Origin: Daucus carota subsp. sativus
Lineage: Eukaryota; Streptophyta; Magnoliopsida; Apiales; Apiaceae
Direction of reading: 5' to 3'
NCBI RefSeq assembly: GCF_001625215.2
Contig: NC_030381.2
Location: forward strand, 5,109,131 to 5,173,130
DNA length: 64,000 bases
Shown piece by piece: positions 50,171 to 61,200 of the stretch (positions are counted from its first letter, which is position 1; the number at the start of each line of letters is the position of its first letter). Position numbers and translations under genes: made by a program. Below the pieces are notes generated by a model. The model made no database searches. It worked only from the letters and a program-made list of their open reading frames with translations, and was not told the origin of the DNA.

Positions 50171-50918
50171 ATGGCTCAAGCAGTGAGGTGTCTTGATGGT
50201 CAGTCACTTTTGTGTCAGGCCAAGGCCGGCCAGAACATGCAGTGTCCCAGGAACCAGAACAATTCGGTAAGCCCTGAGTGTGAAATTATCGATACTAACA
50301 TATTTATCTATTGACACTGGCATAAATATTTGATGGTCTTTCTGTATAGAGTGTCATTGGACATCAGGATGCAAGGGAACTGGAAATCATTTGGGGTTCT
50401 GACACTCGCTACTGGAAGTGGACAAGCATGCAAATCGGGTGAGTTCAGTACTGACAGGAATGGATCATCATTCAAACAACTCTGCAATAGTTCATTGCTC
50501 AACTCATTTTCAATATTTTCTGACATTTTAGTTTGTATTACGCAGTGGACATTGCATTGAAGTTGCTGAATTGATTGATGTCTGCTGGCTGGAAATCAAT
50601 GGGAAATACGCGATGAAAAAACTTACTCCAGGAATGGATTACCAAGTGAAGTTCGTGTTGAAGCTTAACAACAACTTTAACATTGACAAACCAGTGACCT
50701 TTAGCCTGACTACTCCAGAGGGATGCAAGGAAGAGCATAAGGAGAACATGATGCAAATGCCAAGAAACCAAATCATTACCATCAATGCCGGGGAGTTTCA
50801 GACCCCCCGGAACAACTGTGGATGTGGAGAAGTCAAGTACCAGATGATGAACACTGATGGCTTCTGGAAGCGTGGCCTGGTTGTCATTGGAGTCGTCATC
50901 GTGCCCAAATACAATTAA
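50171..50918 (+). CDS. phloem protein 2-like lectin, gene D
   Basis: Exons 50171-50266, 50350-50438 and 50546-50918, all in phase, encode 185 residues: MAQAVRCLDGQSLLCQAKAG at the start, LEIIWGSDTRYWKWTSMQIG from exon 2, and ELIDVCWLEINGKYAMKKLT through to WKRGLVVIGVVIVPKYN. The conserved Trp of the VCWLE motif and the Y-W of RYWKW are kept. This is the best-preserved member of the cluster and serves as the reference for C and F. PP2-A1-type proteins are abundant in phloem sap, bind GlcNAc oligomers and are thought to act in wound sealing and insect defence. No signal peptide or extra domain is present. Confidence 0.9.
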
Positions 50919-51641
50919 ATAAAACCAGTATGCTAGTGAACTACTCCTAAATACCATCTCTATCAATAAATGCAACTCAGTTACATGGGTGGCTGTTACT
51001 AATCAGAATGATATGTAATAGATAACAACTACCTGCTAATGGTGGCTTGATGATCATGCATAAATATGAATAAATATATGATGGTGGTTTATTATTTTCT
51101 TTGCAGTTATGGTTTGCAGAAGAGGATTTATTTTTATTACTGAACTCTGAACTAAAACAAATCTGAAGTTCCGAAGTTGGACTTAGATTTTTCTTCTGAA
51201 AAACCCATAACAGTTACTATTTTTATATATCAAATATCGTCGATTCTTTGACATAACATTTCTGTCAGAAATATTTTCTTCGGAAGAAACAATTAAATCC
51301 TCCACCTTAATGTAGAACTGATCCTATTATGCAGCAAGTCTGGAGACCAAAGCAAATCATTTTATTGGTAATCTATTCATATAAGCCAACCAAACACATT
51401 CGTTGGCTCAATCTTGGCTGATATATATTGACCTAATAAACAAAGTAAATGCCAACACACACAAGCTTGTCATATTATTGAACTTGTACTAATACATTCG
51501 TCACTTCAATCTTGGCTACGGTACTCAATTGTTGACCTAGTAAAGAATGTAAAATGCCAACATACAGAAGTTTGTCATGTCATGAATGTATTCTTGTTGA
51601 GTGTTGTCGTCAACTAAAACAAATATATCCTCAACGACGAC
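50919..51641. other. spacer between PP2 genes D and E
   Basis: The D 3' region (atgggtggctgt..., shared with the region after F) is followed by the E promoter. The repeated phrase acacacaagcttgtcat / acatacagaagtttgtcat occurs at about 51457 and 51559. No other gene. Confidence 0.5.
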
Positions 51642-51649
51642 TATAAATA
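51642..51649 (+). promoter_or_regulatory. TATA box of PP2 gene E
   Basis: TATAAATA about 92-99 bases before the ATG at 51741. Confidence 0.6.
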
Positions 51650-51740
51650 TTACAGCCTAACAGAGAGAGTTCAAGTCATTGAAAATACTTCAACAAGCTA
51701 GCTTCATAAGACATATAACCAGAATCAATATATCAAGAAG

Positions 51741-52489
51741 ATGGCACTATCAAATTGGTCTGCGTATAACATCTCTGCATTATGGTCTTATGCCCGTGAT
51801 GGGAAAAGGCTAAGCTGTCTTTCCCAGCGCAATAATACGGTACTAAGTTGTTCCTCAAGCGCGCACACAATATTTTATTGTTTTATAGATCAATGATTTT
51901 TTTTTTTTCTTTAGAGCATCGTCGGGATTGTAGGGGCAAGCAACCTCAGAATTAACTTGGGTTCTGACAGCAGTTGCTGGAAACGCACTACCAGATTTAT
52001 TAGGTAAGTCGGAAGCATGCCTGTGTAGAGTTGGTGTCAATCCAAGTTCCACGTCATAAAGATACTATTTATTTCAGAACTTGTCTAATTATTTGATATC
52101 ATACTGGTCATTTTGGCAGAGGTTCCCATGCCAGTTGTTATGAATTAACAAGCATACGGTCGCTACAAGTGAGTGGAAGATACGGGATACATTCTCTGAC
52201 AGAAGGAATGCGTTATAATGTGCTGATTGTGGTAGAGTTGTTACAAACTTGCATTACTGGGCCGCTGACATGCACTCTTATTGATTCCACCGGACATAGG
52301 CATGACTCCAAGAAGTATTACTGTTCGCAAATGGTGAAGAACCAAATCATAAGCCTTCATGTTGGCCAGTTCTGTGCCCGCAAGTCGTTATTTGGCTATG
52401 GAGAAATCAACTTCTCCGTAGTCAACACTGATAAAGAACGGAAGCATGGTATCGTCGTGATTGGAGCTCTTGTTGTGCCTGTAAAGTAA
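51741..52489 (+). CDS. phloem protein 2-like lectin, gene E
   Basis: Exons 51741-51839, 51915-52003 and 52120-52489 in phase give 185 residues. The first exon (MALSNWSAYNISALWSYA) is nearest to that of gene A (MALSNWSPHDISSLWSHA), so A and E form one subfamily although they lie on opposite strands. The PP2 core is present (YGIHSLTEGMRYNVLIVVEL, KNQIISLHVGQFCARKS, KHGIVVIGALVVPVK). But the almost invariant VCWL of the family is IRSL here, and exon 2 has SSCWKR in place of RYWKW. The frame is open, so the protein may be made but its glycan binding is doubtful. Confidence 0.82.
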
Positions 52490-52889
52490 AATAGGCCGGG
52501 AAGAAAGTCTGGATAGAAATGGGCATACCTACATTGAAAAGTCCCCCATATACATCAATACACCAAAATCCCATATGCAGAGGAATTTCTACTGTTTTTT
52601 CCTTATTTTGCATTTGGTTAATGATATGACGAATGGAACTTATAGCCACTACTGCATGTTTCAATTTATAGACCATAAATTATAATACAATTTTCACTTA
52701 ACTAGTGCCACACATCATGAATCTATTTTAATTAGACAAGTCTAAACAACAAATTGACACAACAGTACATTTGTAAGTGAACTCCTACAAAAATTGATCA
52801 ATAGCTTACCCAAACTGTTTAAATATTAGGATTTACATAAATCTTCCTCAGAGTCCCTACCCAGATGTAAATATATTATCTTCTAATAT
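52490..52889. other. 3' region of PP2 gene E
   Basis: Homologous to 54821-55200, the region between the E-copy stump and the end of EXO84C (caaaatcccatatgcagag, aacaccaaaatccc-type phrases, cttcctcag.gtccctacccag). No gene. Confidence 0.6.
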
Positions 52890-53066
52890 TCAACCCTCGG
52901 AATCTGTCAAATAAATGGGGCTTTCCAGATCAGCTGCAGTTGCTGAGGCAAAAGAGTCAAAACTATCTACAGATGACAAGGAAGAAGGGCAGTTGTATGA
53001 GTCTGTAGAAGTTTGTTTATTGCAGCCTTTGCAGCTTCAACAAACCATTCATCCTCTGGTGATGCA
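52890..53066 (-). pseudogene. duplicated last exon of EXO84C
   Basis: On the minus strand this reads like the end of EXO84C: a splice-acceptor-like tttgtag, then codons for [11 protein letters not shown]-type residues, and the terminal [12 protein letters not shown] region with the same stop position. Relative to the true exon (55201-55450) it has lost about 70 internal bases of the acidic Ser-rich tail. It has no upstream exons, and gene F lies between it and the rest of EXO84C. It is a by-product of the segmental duplication. Confidence 0.82.
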
Positions 53067-53736
53067 CTACAAAGATATTACAATCTCAGATTGAGGCAGA
53101 AGGAGAATCTTCCCAGTTAAAGGTAACAGTTGTACACTGGGAAGCTTGGCCGGCTAGGACTTGTACACTTACAAGTCATGTTGTGACAGGAAATTTTAAA
53201 AAACCTTCAGGCAGAACCAAATTTTTTGTTGTATTTTGGCTAATTTGAACATACAGGATTACAAAGAATATTATCGCAATTCTATCTGCAATAAAGAAGA
53301 TGCATATATTCCAAAAATTGACCCACACACAACTTTATACCTAATCTGTATAACTGCCTTTAAGGCTTTTAAAAAAACATACTCCACAAGATGAGGGTTC
53401 CTTGTCATTCTTTGCAGCATGAATGCATACTTTTTATTTCCTATCAATTTTTAGTAAATAAAGATTCCAGTTCAATTCCAGAGGAACCTTATGTACTTAT
53501 TCGAGGAAAAAATGTATTTGTTTATCTAATTTATCCAACTAAACTTAGACATAGTTCATGATATATATGTTGTCGATGTTTCATGATTTCTCAATGTTAT
53601 TACTTCCTGAAATGACCAGATCAGATATATCCTAATTATTCTTCTTTGCCAAGGACCAAAATGAATGGAACAAGAATCCAGTTGGGTGAATGAAAAGCTT
53701 GCATGCATTATTGTAGATGTTCTCATTTCTGAGTAC
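53067..53736. other. duplication junction and F upstream region
   Basis: A short piece of EXO84C intron-like sequence runs to about 53095. After the junction the sequence matches the upstream region of gene D. No gene. Confidence 0.55.
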
Positions 53737-53743
53737 TATAAAT
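53737..53743 (+). promoter_or_regulatory. TATA box of PP2 gene F
   Basis: TATAAAT in gagtactataaatgctgg, about 85 bases before the ATG, a near copy of the D promoter. Confidence 0.6.
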
Positions 53744-53823
53744 GCTGGTTGATTGTAGAGTTTTAAGTCATCGCGATTGAAAGAAAACAGTACTAAGTAA
53801 TACTTGTTCTTTCAATCGCGAAA

Positions 53824-54513
53824 ATGGCTCAAGCAGTGAGGTGTCTTGATGGTCAGTCACTTTGGTGTCTGGCTAAGGCAGGCCAGAACAATTCGGTAAG
53901 TGTGAAATTGTAATTAGTACGTTCATATTTATTGACATTGGCATAAGTATCCGACGATCTTTCTGTATAGAGTGTCATTGGGCATCTGGATGCAAGGGAA
54001 CTGGAAATTACCTGGGGTTGCGACACTCGCTACTGGAAATGGATTGGCATGCAAATCGGGTGAGTTCATTTAAAAAGATAGATAGGAATATATGATCATT
54101 ACTATAATCCTGTCTAACATTTTTGTTTCTATTACACAGTGGACATTGCATTGAAGTTGCTGAACTGATTAATGTCTGCCGGCTGGAAATTAATGGGAGA
54201 TACGCGATGAATAAACTTACTGCAGAAATGAATTACCAAGTGAAGTTCGTGTTGAAGCTCTTGAACAATTTCAACATTGACAAACCACTGATCTTTAGCC
54301 TGACTACTCCAGAGGGATGCAGGAAAGAGCATCAGAAGAACATGATGCAAATGTCAAGAAACCAAATCATTACCATCGATGTCGGGGAATTTCAGACCCC
54401 CCCGGAACAATTGTAGATCTGGAGAAGTCAGGTTCCAGATGGATAAAACTGATCACTTTTGGAAGCGTGGCCTGGTTGTCATTGGAGCCGTTGTTGTGCC
54501 CAAATACAATTAA
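53824..54513 (+). pseudogene. phloem protein 2-like lectin, gene F, frameshifted
   Basis: Exons 53824-53895, 53971-54059 and 54140-54513 follow the cluster pattern. Exon 1 is 24 bases shorter than in D (MAQAVRCLDGQSLWCLAKAG then QNNS). Exon 3 is open for about 90 codons, then a C homopolymer one base longer than in D shifts the frame, and translation stops at 54414-54416 instead of near 54513. The product would lack the last PP2 strands, including the KRGLVVIG segment. The VCWLE motif is VCRLE here. The promoter and splice sites remain, so a transcript is likely. Confidence 0.8.
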
Positions 54514-54730
54514 ATAAAACTCAGTTTACATGGGTGGCTGTGACTGTAATAGATAACAACCTACTAATGGTGGCTTGGTGATGATGCATAAATATGAATA
54601 AATATACGATGGTGGTTTATTTTCTGAACTCCTAGATTTTTTTTGTTTGATTTTCTATAAGATATCCAACTCTAAACAATATGTACAAATAAAGATCAGA
54701 ACCCCATTAAGCTAAAACAAATCTGAAGTT
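54514..54730. other. 3' region of gene F up to the deletion joint
   Basis: Matches the 3' region of D up to about 54625. The stretch 54630-54720 is AT-rich, and the last bases before 54731 match 51160-51175. Confidence 0.5.
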
Positions 54731-54820
54731 GGAGAAATCAACTTCTCCGTGGTTAACACTGATAACGAGCGGAAGCATGGTATCGTCGTGATTGGAGCTC
54801 TCGTTGTGCCTGTAAAGTAA
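54731..54820 (+). pseudogene. 3' stump of a PP2 gene (copy of E)
   Basis: The last 90 bases of a PP2 coding exon: GEINFSVVNTDNERKHGIVV then IGALVVPVK and stop, nearly identical to the end of gene E. No exon 1, exon 2 or promoter is left. Confidence 0.85.
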
Positions 54821-55200
54821 AAGTCTGGGATAGAAATGGACAGACTTATTACACTGAAAAGTCCCCCAAATACATCAATACACCAAAATCCCATATGCAG
54901 AGAAATTTCGTACTGTTTTTTCCTTAATTTACATATGCTAAATGATATGAAGAAGTGGACTTATAGTCCACTACTGCATATTTCAATTTATAGTCTAGAA
55001 ATTATAATGCAATTTTCACTAAACTAGTGCAACACATCATGAATCTATTTTATGTAGACAAGTCTAAACAACAAATTGATACAACAGTACATATGTAAGT
55101 GAACTCCTACAAAAATTGATCAATAGCTTACCTAAATTAAGATTTACATAAATCTTCCTCAGGGTCCCTACCCAGATGTAAATATATTATCTTCTAATAT
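54821..55200. other. spacer before the EXO84C 3' end
   Basis: Copy of 52490-52889. It probably holds the EXO84C 3'UTR on the minus strand. No gene. Confidence 0.5.
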
Positions 55201-58200
55201 TCAACCCTCGGAGTCTGTCAAATAAATGGGGCTTTCCAGATCAGCTGCAGTTGCTGAGGCAAAAGAGTCAAAACTATCTACAGATGACAGAGAAGAAGGG
55301 GAGTTGTCTGAGTCTGTAGAGACCTCCTCGTCGTCTATTAGAATATGCTCTTCATCAATTTCTGATGTATCTGATCCAGATGCACCTAATAGAAGTTTGT
55401 TTATTGCAGCCTTTGCAGCTTCAACAAACCATTCATCCTCCGGTAATGCACTACAAAGATATAATAATCTTAGATTGAGGCATTTCTATGTATGAACTTG
55501 GGAAAATTGCAATCGTAGCGTACTTCTAAGAATGTCTGAGCACTTTATCACAAAATGCAGTAATGTACCTTTGTGGTTCTATGCCTCTAGCCGAGAATGT
55601 CTTAATTGCACGCGTAATTATTGACGATGCTATCTGCTGCACATGTCTGGATGGATAACCAGCAAAACGTGCAATCTCAACAGTAAAATGCATGTCAAGA
55701 ATTAACTGCAAATTAAGTTGAATAACAGTTCAACTAGGAGGAACCGAAAAACAATAGATCTAATACAAGATACATAATAAGAGGGAATACAGGCATACAA
55801 CATTCTTCGGAACAAAATTGTATATGTTTAGGCTAGTCATGTTTAGCAAGTTAAAAGTATGATAATGGTTTATAAGTGATATAAGCAAGAGCCCAGGAAA
55901 TATTCTGGCCCAGAAGATGCCACATTAAATCAGTAACCCACTTTAAACATGAATCACAAAATATTCTTAGCATGCACCGGAAGTTGGAGTATGTCTGGAC
56001 TACATAGCCTTCCGATCTTATCAAACAAGATATAGGTCGATGATTTTGCTTACACATATCAATTCAAAATTTATTTAACACCAATAAAGAAATATTTAGA
56101 AAAAACTGTTCATAGTTTGCCATAAAAGCCTAGAGGAATATTAGAATAGAAAAACCAGATTCTGTGTCCAAATTCTTTGAGTCCAAATGAAGCCAGGTGA
56201 ATAAATAAATATGAAGGGAATCACCTACTCGACTTTCCTTATACTAGCGTACTATACACAATTAATTAAAATAAATCAAAATTTCATATTCATTTATGTA
56301 TTTAAATTTATAATTTATAAAGTTATGGAATTTTATATCTATCAGATATGTGGGGCCTGATTAGAGGTACAAAGTTTATTAATCAACTCTAGTCTCTTGC
56401 TACCACTAACTTTATCGTGCATCTTTATCGTGTTTTTTTTACACTAATCAGTTTAATTAAAATAGTATATTGTTTAAAGAATCAAGTATTTATGTATATA
56501 TATACTAGCAAATAACCTTCGCACGGGCATAGTTTGAATTTTATATGATTATAAGAAATTATATTAAATTAATTACTAATATTGATTAATAATACTGATA
56601 ATATATGATTTAACGGGGGGAACAAATAATATAAAATACATATAGTTTATATTGGATTTTCACTTATTTGAGATAAAGAATTTAGAATATTGTAGTTGTA
56701 GAATTATAATGAATCTAATTCACTCTGGCAAGCATAAAATTAATTTTAGATAGATGAAACAGTTAAAATGTCAGAATATATTTCAAACGAAATCTATTAA
56801 ATTTAAGAGATCAAACTTTGATACTATGGCATGCCATGCAAGTATAAGGAGGTTCCGTAATAAACAAAATACTATAACACATAAAAAATTATTATATTAT
56901 ATGTTTAATGCTTTTAGTTATTAAAAATAGTCTATGTTCATGTACAGTAGAATTCTAACGAAATGAATCTAAGTGTAACACATAAAAGTTAAATAAGTCA
57001 AAACCGATATAGTTAAATAAACGAGAATAAATAATTTTTTAGCTACTATAAACATGATTGCAGAAATCGGAACTAATCAGTTGACCTACCGATTCAAGAT
57101 TTATTGGGGATTTATCGGAAATCTTTCGATAAAATTGGAAATTTTTAGTCAAATCGGAAGGTAATCGGTAAAATATTTTTTAAGGATTAATCGATAAGTA
57201 ATATCAATATTTGATACTTCCACAAGAAAGAGATTCAATTATTAATAGAAAGTATTTAATAGTATTGCTTGATCAGTTAAAAGAGTTTCATTATCAAATG
57301 CAATTAAAATGAAAAATCCTTTAAAATCTTATATAAATATTATAAGACAGAATATCAAACGTAATATATTATGTCAGTTTTTTGAAATTGAAAACATAAA
57401 GAAGCCAAGTTTTAGAAATTATAATTAAATACTACTACACTCGTCAAGATTATGAAATATATATAATAAATAGTTCAACAACGTATTAGAAATAGAATAA
57501 AGAATAAAGTGTGTAAAACTATCCAATTAGAATGACACACTTTTACTAACGAGAATGTAACAAAGCTCCTAGGGGGTTTCGGTTATTAAAAGAAATAAAG
57601 GCAAATAATTAAATAATGGTGTTAACTAATGGTATTTTGGTACTTATGGACAACCTTTAAGGTGTTTCGGTTATTAATAACGAGATGCAATCACAATATG
57701 TACCTGCTGCAACCCTATTGACTGCAGACGAGCTGACTTGTCTTCTAAAACACCCCAAAACTCGTTTTCATCAGACAACCAAATGACCACAGTCTCCGTA
57801 AGCCTAGCAAGCAAAACCTTTTGTATCTTTTCCTTCCCGAGTAAGACATCTCCAGCTACAGTTGCTAGCTGTTGCAGCTTTCCAAATAACGCCTGCAGGC
57901 ACAACAGAATTTTCTTTTTTGATCACCCACACACAACAAAATTTTATCCATACAGTACAGGTAATTCAACCAAAAACAAAATTATGAAGATGTGCCAAGT
58001 TAGGTTCAGACTTATATCTAGAAAATTTTGTTGGTGTTTAGCAAACAAACAGTAAAAACTAGTGAGAAGCATGGTCAAAGGTACAGCAGTATTTAAAGAA
58101 TAAGTCAAATTTCTCCATGGGGGATTGTCAAGAAGACCCGACCAGAGATGGAAGTTGGAACAATTATGAGCCTCAGCTGAATTAGACTACACGCGTGGAT

Positions 58201-61200
58201 CATCTACCACAATCAATAACTATTTAGTAAAGCATAGAAAGAAAACAGGAACATTATTAAGCATGCAAAGAGTTTTTTTTCTAATTATGCAAAGAGGATT
58301 ATCCTTACACTACAGTCTCAATAATGAGAAAAAGAATAACCTGGAATGGTAACGAAGGAAGAGGGTCAGAATCCCAGACAAGGTCATCTCCTTCTCCATT
58401 TAGATAAATTTCTGCATCTAGTCGGGCTTCACCATCTCTAGAATATATAAAGTTCAAAACATACTGCCGACAAAAATGATCTCTCAGCTTATCCAGTGAA
58501 CGTTGAATGTGGCGTCTCCATTCCTTAAAATCTATGTTACTACTAGGAGAGGGAGTTGTTTTATTAAGAGCACTTTCAGCTTCCATGAGTTCATTCAATA
58601 CACTCCAAATTCTTGAAACAACCATCGGCAGTAGCTCATCTGCAACTGTAAATGCAGTTCCTAATAGTGCAAGCTGCTGGGAATCTGTTTCAGCTCTATA
58701 AGGTATAGCCTCTTTCAGCTCCGTTAGACTATCATCTTCCGAAGGACTAGGTAAGGCTTTGATGAGAGCATCAACATAATTATCAAATAGCTGTGAAATT
58801 CTAATCAAAGTACTGCCTCCAAAGTGTACAATGGTTAGGCGGGTTAGCTGCTCTACTATATCCTGTTGAGTTGAAGAAAATTACATGTTAGATTCCAAAA
58901 AAACTGAAATATCTTTTTTAAGCAATTACAAGAATGTTTAGGTGAGAAGATCATCTTATAGGTATTTAGTTATGTGTTTAAATGTAACATATACTTGGTA
59001 GGCAGGATAAAAAAATCACTGAAATATTATCAATATTTTCTTCAAATGAAGTCCCAATCCAAACTGATGCATTCGAATTCTCCCATCTCAATTAGCATTT
59101 CATAGGTAGAATACAATGGATTTTGAGGGAAAAACATGTAAATACAATACATGCTTGAGTTAAATATATAACATACAACTATCCAGAGTATATAAGCACA
59201 CCGGAACTGAATCTATGTTATCCACACAGGTATTGGAATATACATGTAAAAGAGCTGAATATATATTTAGAATTGGATGAGATTCTATACTTAACTACAA
59301 TATATTTTTCAGTCAAATTAGAGCAATGAATGATCCCTTACTACATTAGGTACATTCATTGATGCACCAAGAACAAAAGGGAGTGCTCTTGACTTTAACA
59401 TATTAGGAGGTATAGCTGGAAACAGAGGATAAAGGAACCCTCAAAACCTAAGAAACCTTGCTTATTTTGAGATAAATGTTTGCTGCCTCAACTTTATATC
59501 AGATAAATATATGATCCAAGTCTGTTCCAACATATATTATATGTGCAATGTTTACACAAGTCCCACTAAAGACTACTCTTCAGTTCAGTAACGACCACTG
59601 CACTTTACTTAAGAATTCAAAGGTTAAAGCAAGCTTTAAACAATTTCAGCATTCAGCAATAATGTAGAAATTATAACTCACTTTGACATTGAAAATGAAC
59701 CTCATTCCACTGTCAACAATCACATTATTAGATGATGCTGAAAATATAGACAGTGGAGATGCCAAACGAGGTGACAACGGCAAGCTCTCATCATTTCCTG
59801 CCAGGTCAAGAACCACCTTTCGAGCCCGTCGAAAATTTAACTCCAAAACCTCTTCTATGTATGGCCGCAAAAGCACCAGTAACAATTCTGAGAGTTTTAT
59901 GCCTTGAGACTCTAATGCAGAACAGTGGTTAAGACTAGCCTGAACACAAATGCTAGCAACACGTAAAGCAAGTACTGTTTCGGAAGAGGGTGCATTTTCC
60001 TTGACTAATCGTATATAAGTTTCAACCTCACATTCTGCCCATTGAACAATTCTACTGCTGTGAAGGGGATTATCACCAAACATCTGAACAGCATCCCTTG
60101 CTGTCATAGAAATTGCAGAGAATAAAAGATTAGACAGCGTAGCTGGATATGTTCCAGGGTAACATGGGCAAAGGGGAATAAAATTTTCTATGCTTCTTTG
60201 AAGGCGTGATGCATATGCTTTTAGCAGTAGCTGATGAGCCAATGGACCTTTTCCGAGCTTTACCAAACCAGACAAAACCTCCTTTAGTTCAGTGGAACCC
60301 GCTGATGGCTGTTCCGCGATCTCAACTAGCTGATTTTCAAGCATTGATTTTCTTTTCAGAAAGACAGACTTGAAAGATGAAGTTTCAGTAGAAGAAGGAT
60401 CACCAATGCCTTTTAGCTGGGGGTTACTTTTCTCTTCTGCACAAATCAGCTCTATTGCTGCTTCTACTCTGTGCTCAACCAGAAGAACATCAATATTCTC
60501 TAAAACATTTGACCTGTGATCTTCCTCTTCACTTTGTAAGGGATTCTTCATATCAACTTTTTGAGATTTCTGATCAGCTTCAATAAAGCCTCCATTAGCA
60601 CTCGTCCATTCTTCCAGTTCCCGGCATACACCACTCATCAAATCCTGCACAAGGATTCCTTGTCCAGAAATTTGCTTCCGAAGTTCATTTAATTCATGTT
60701 CCATCTCTACAACCTCTTCTGATAACCTACAACGATTCCACAATCAGCTATTGAGATTCATGGCTATCAATACTTTAAGTATGTAATACAGTGTTCAAGC
60801 CAGGGAACCAGGATAGAATCCTTTCTGACTTCTCTTTTGTATTGAGGAAGAAAACATATTGTAAAATCATATTAACAGCATTTAATTATAAACCTTCTGA
60901 TAGCTACTACAGGTATGCAGTGATATAAGTTGAGTAACTAATGCAAAAATGTGAAATTATGTCATAGGAGTGGAAGTATATACTCACAAATAATGAATCA
61001 ATCTTGGCATGTTAAAACCCAATAGATCAAAAATAGAGTTGCAACTAGTGTAAGTTTCCAAAGTGTACTCCTTAGTTTCACTCCAGTGGATTTCTCCCTC
61101 TTTTAATTGGTGCACCTAGAGCAAAAACAAAAGCCACAAGTCCTGTCTTTGGCATCTATATTTTGTTTATCCTTCATCAGTGTTTTATTCTTTTACTAAA

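Larger units (their letters stand above)
49430..53125. repeat. segmental tandem duplication, unit 1
   Basis: This block contains the D promoter, gene D, gene E and a piece of the last exon of EXO84C. Its counterpart is 53126-55500, in the same order and orientation: F promoter, F, a stump of the E copy, and the true 3' end of EXO84C. The junction between units lies about 53090-53135, where EXO84C-derived sequence gives way to the aagcttggccgg phrase that starts both units. Unequal crossing-over is the likely origin. Confidence 0.8.
53126..55500. repeat. segmental tandem duplication, unit 2
   Basis: Second copy of the block at 49430-53125. It is shorter because about 1.2 kb, including the promoter and most of the E copy, is missing. 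The break joins tctgaagttgga (as at 51165-51180) to ggagaaatcaacttctcc (as at 52398), with TGGA shared at the joint. It contains the functional 3' exon of EXO84C. Confidence 0.78.

Noticed and set aside
50538-50975. 145-codon minus-strand ORF over PP2 gene D.
   Set aside because: Shadow of the PP2 exon 3 on the other strand; the same shadow occurs over F.
60985-61115. Open stretch with acceptor-like border between EXO84C exons 2 and 3 (reads [14 protein letters not shown]-like).
   Set aside because: Exon 2 (61548) already joins exon 3 (60726) in phase to give the family sequence [12 protein letters not shown]; the extra stretch has no family match.
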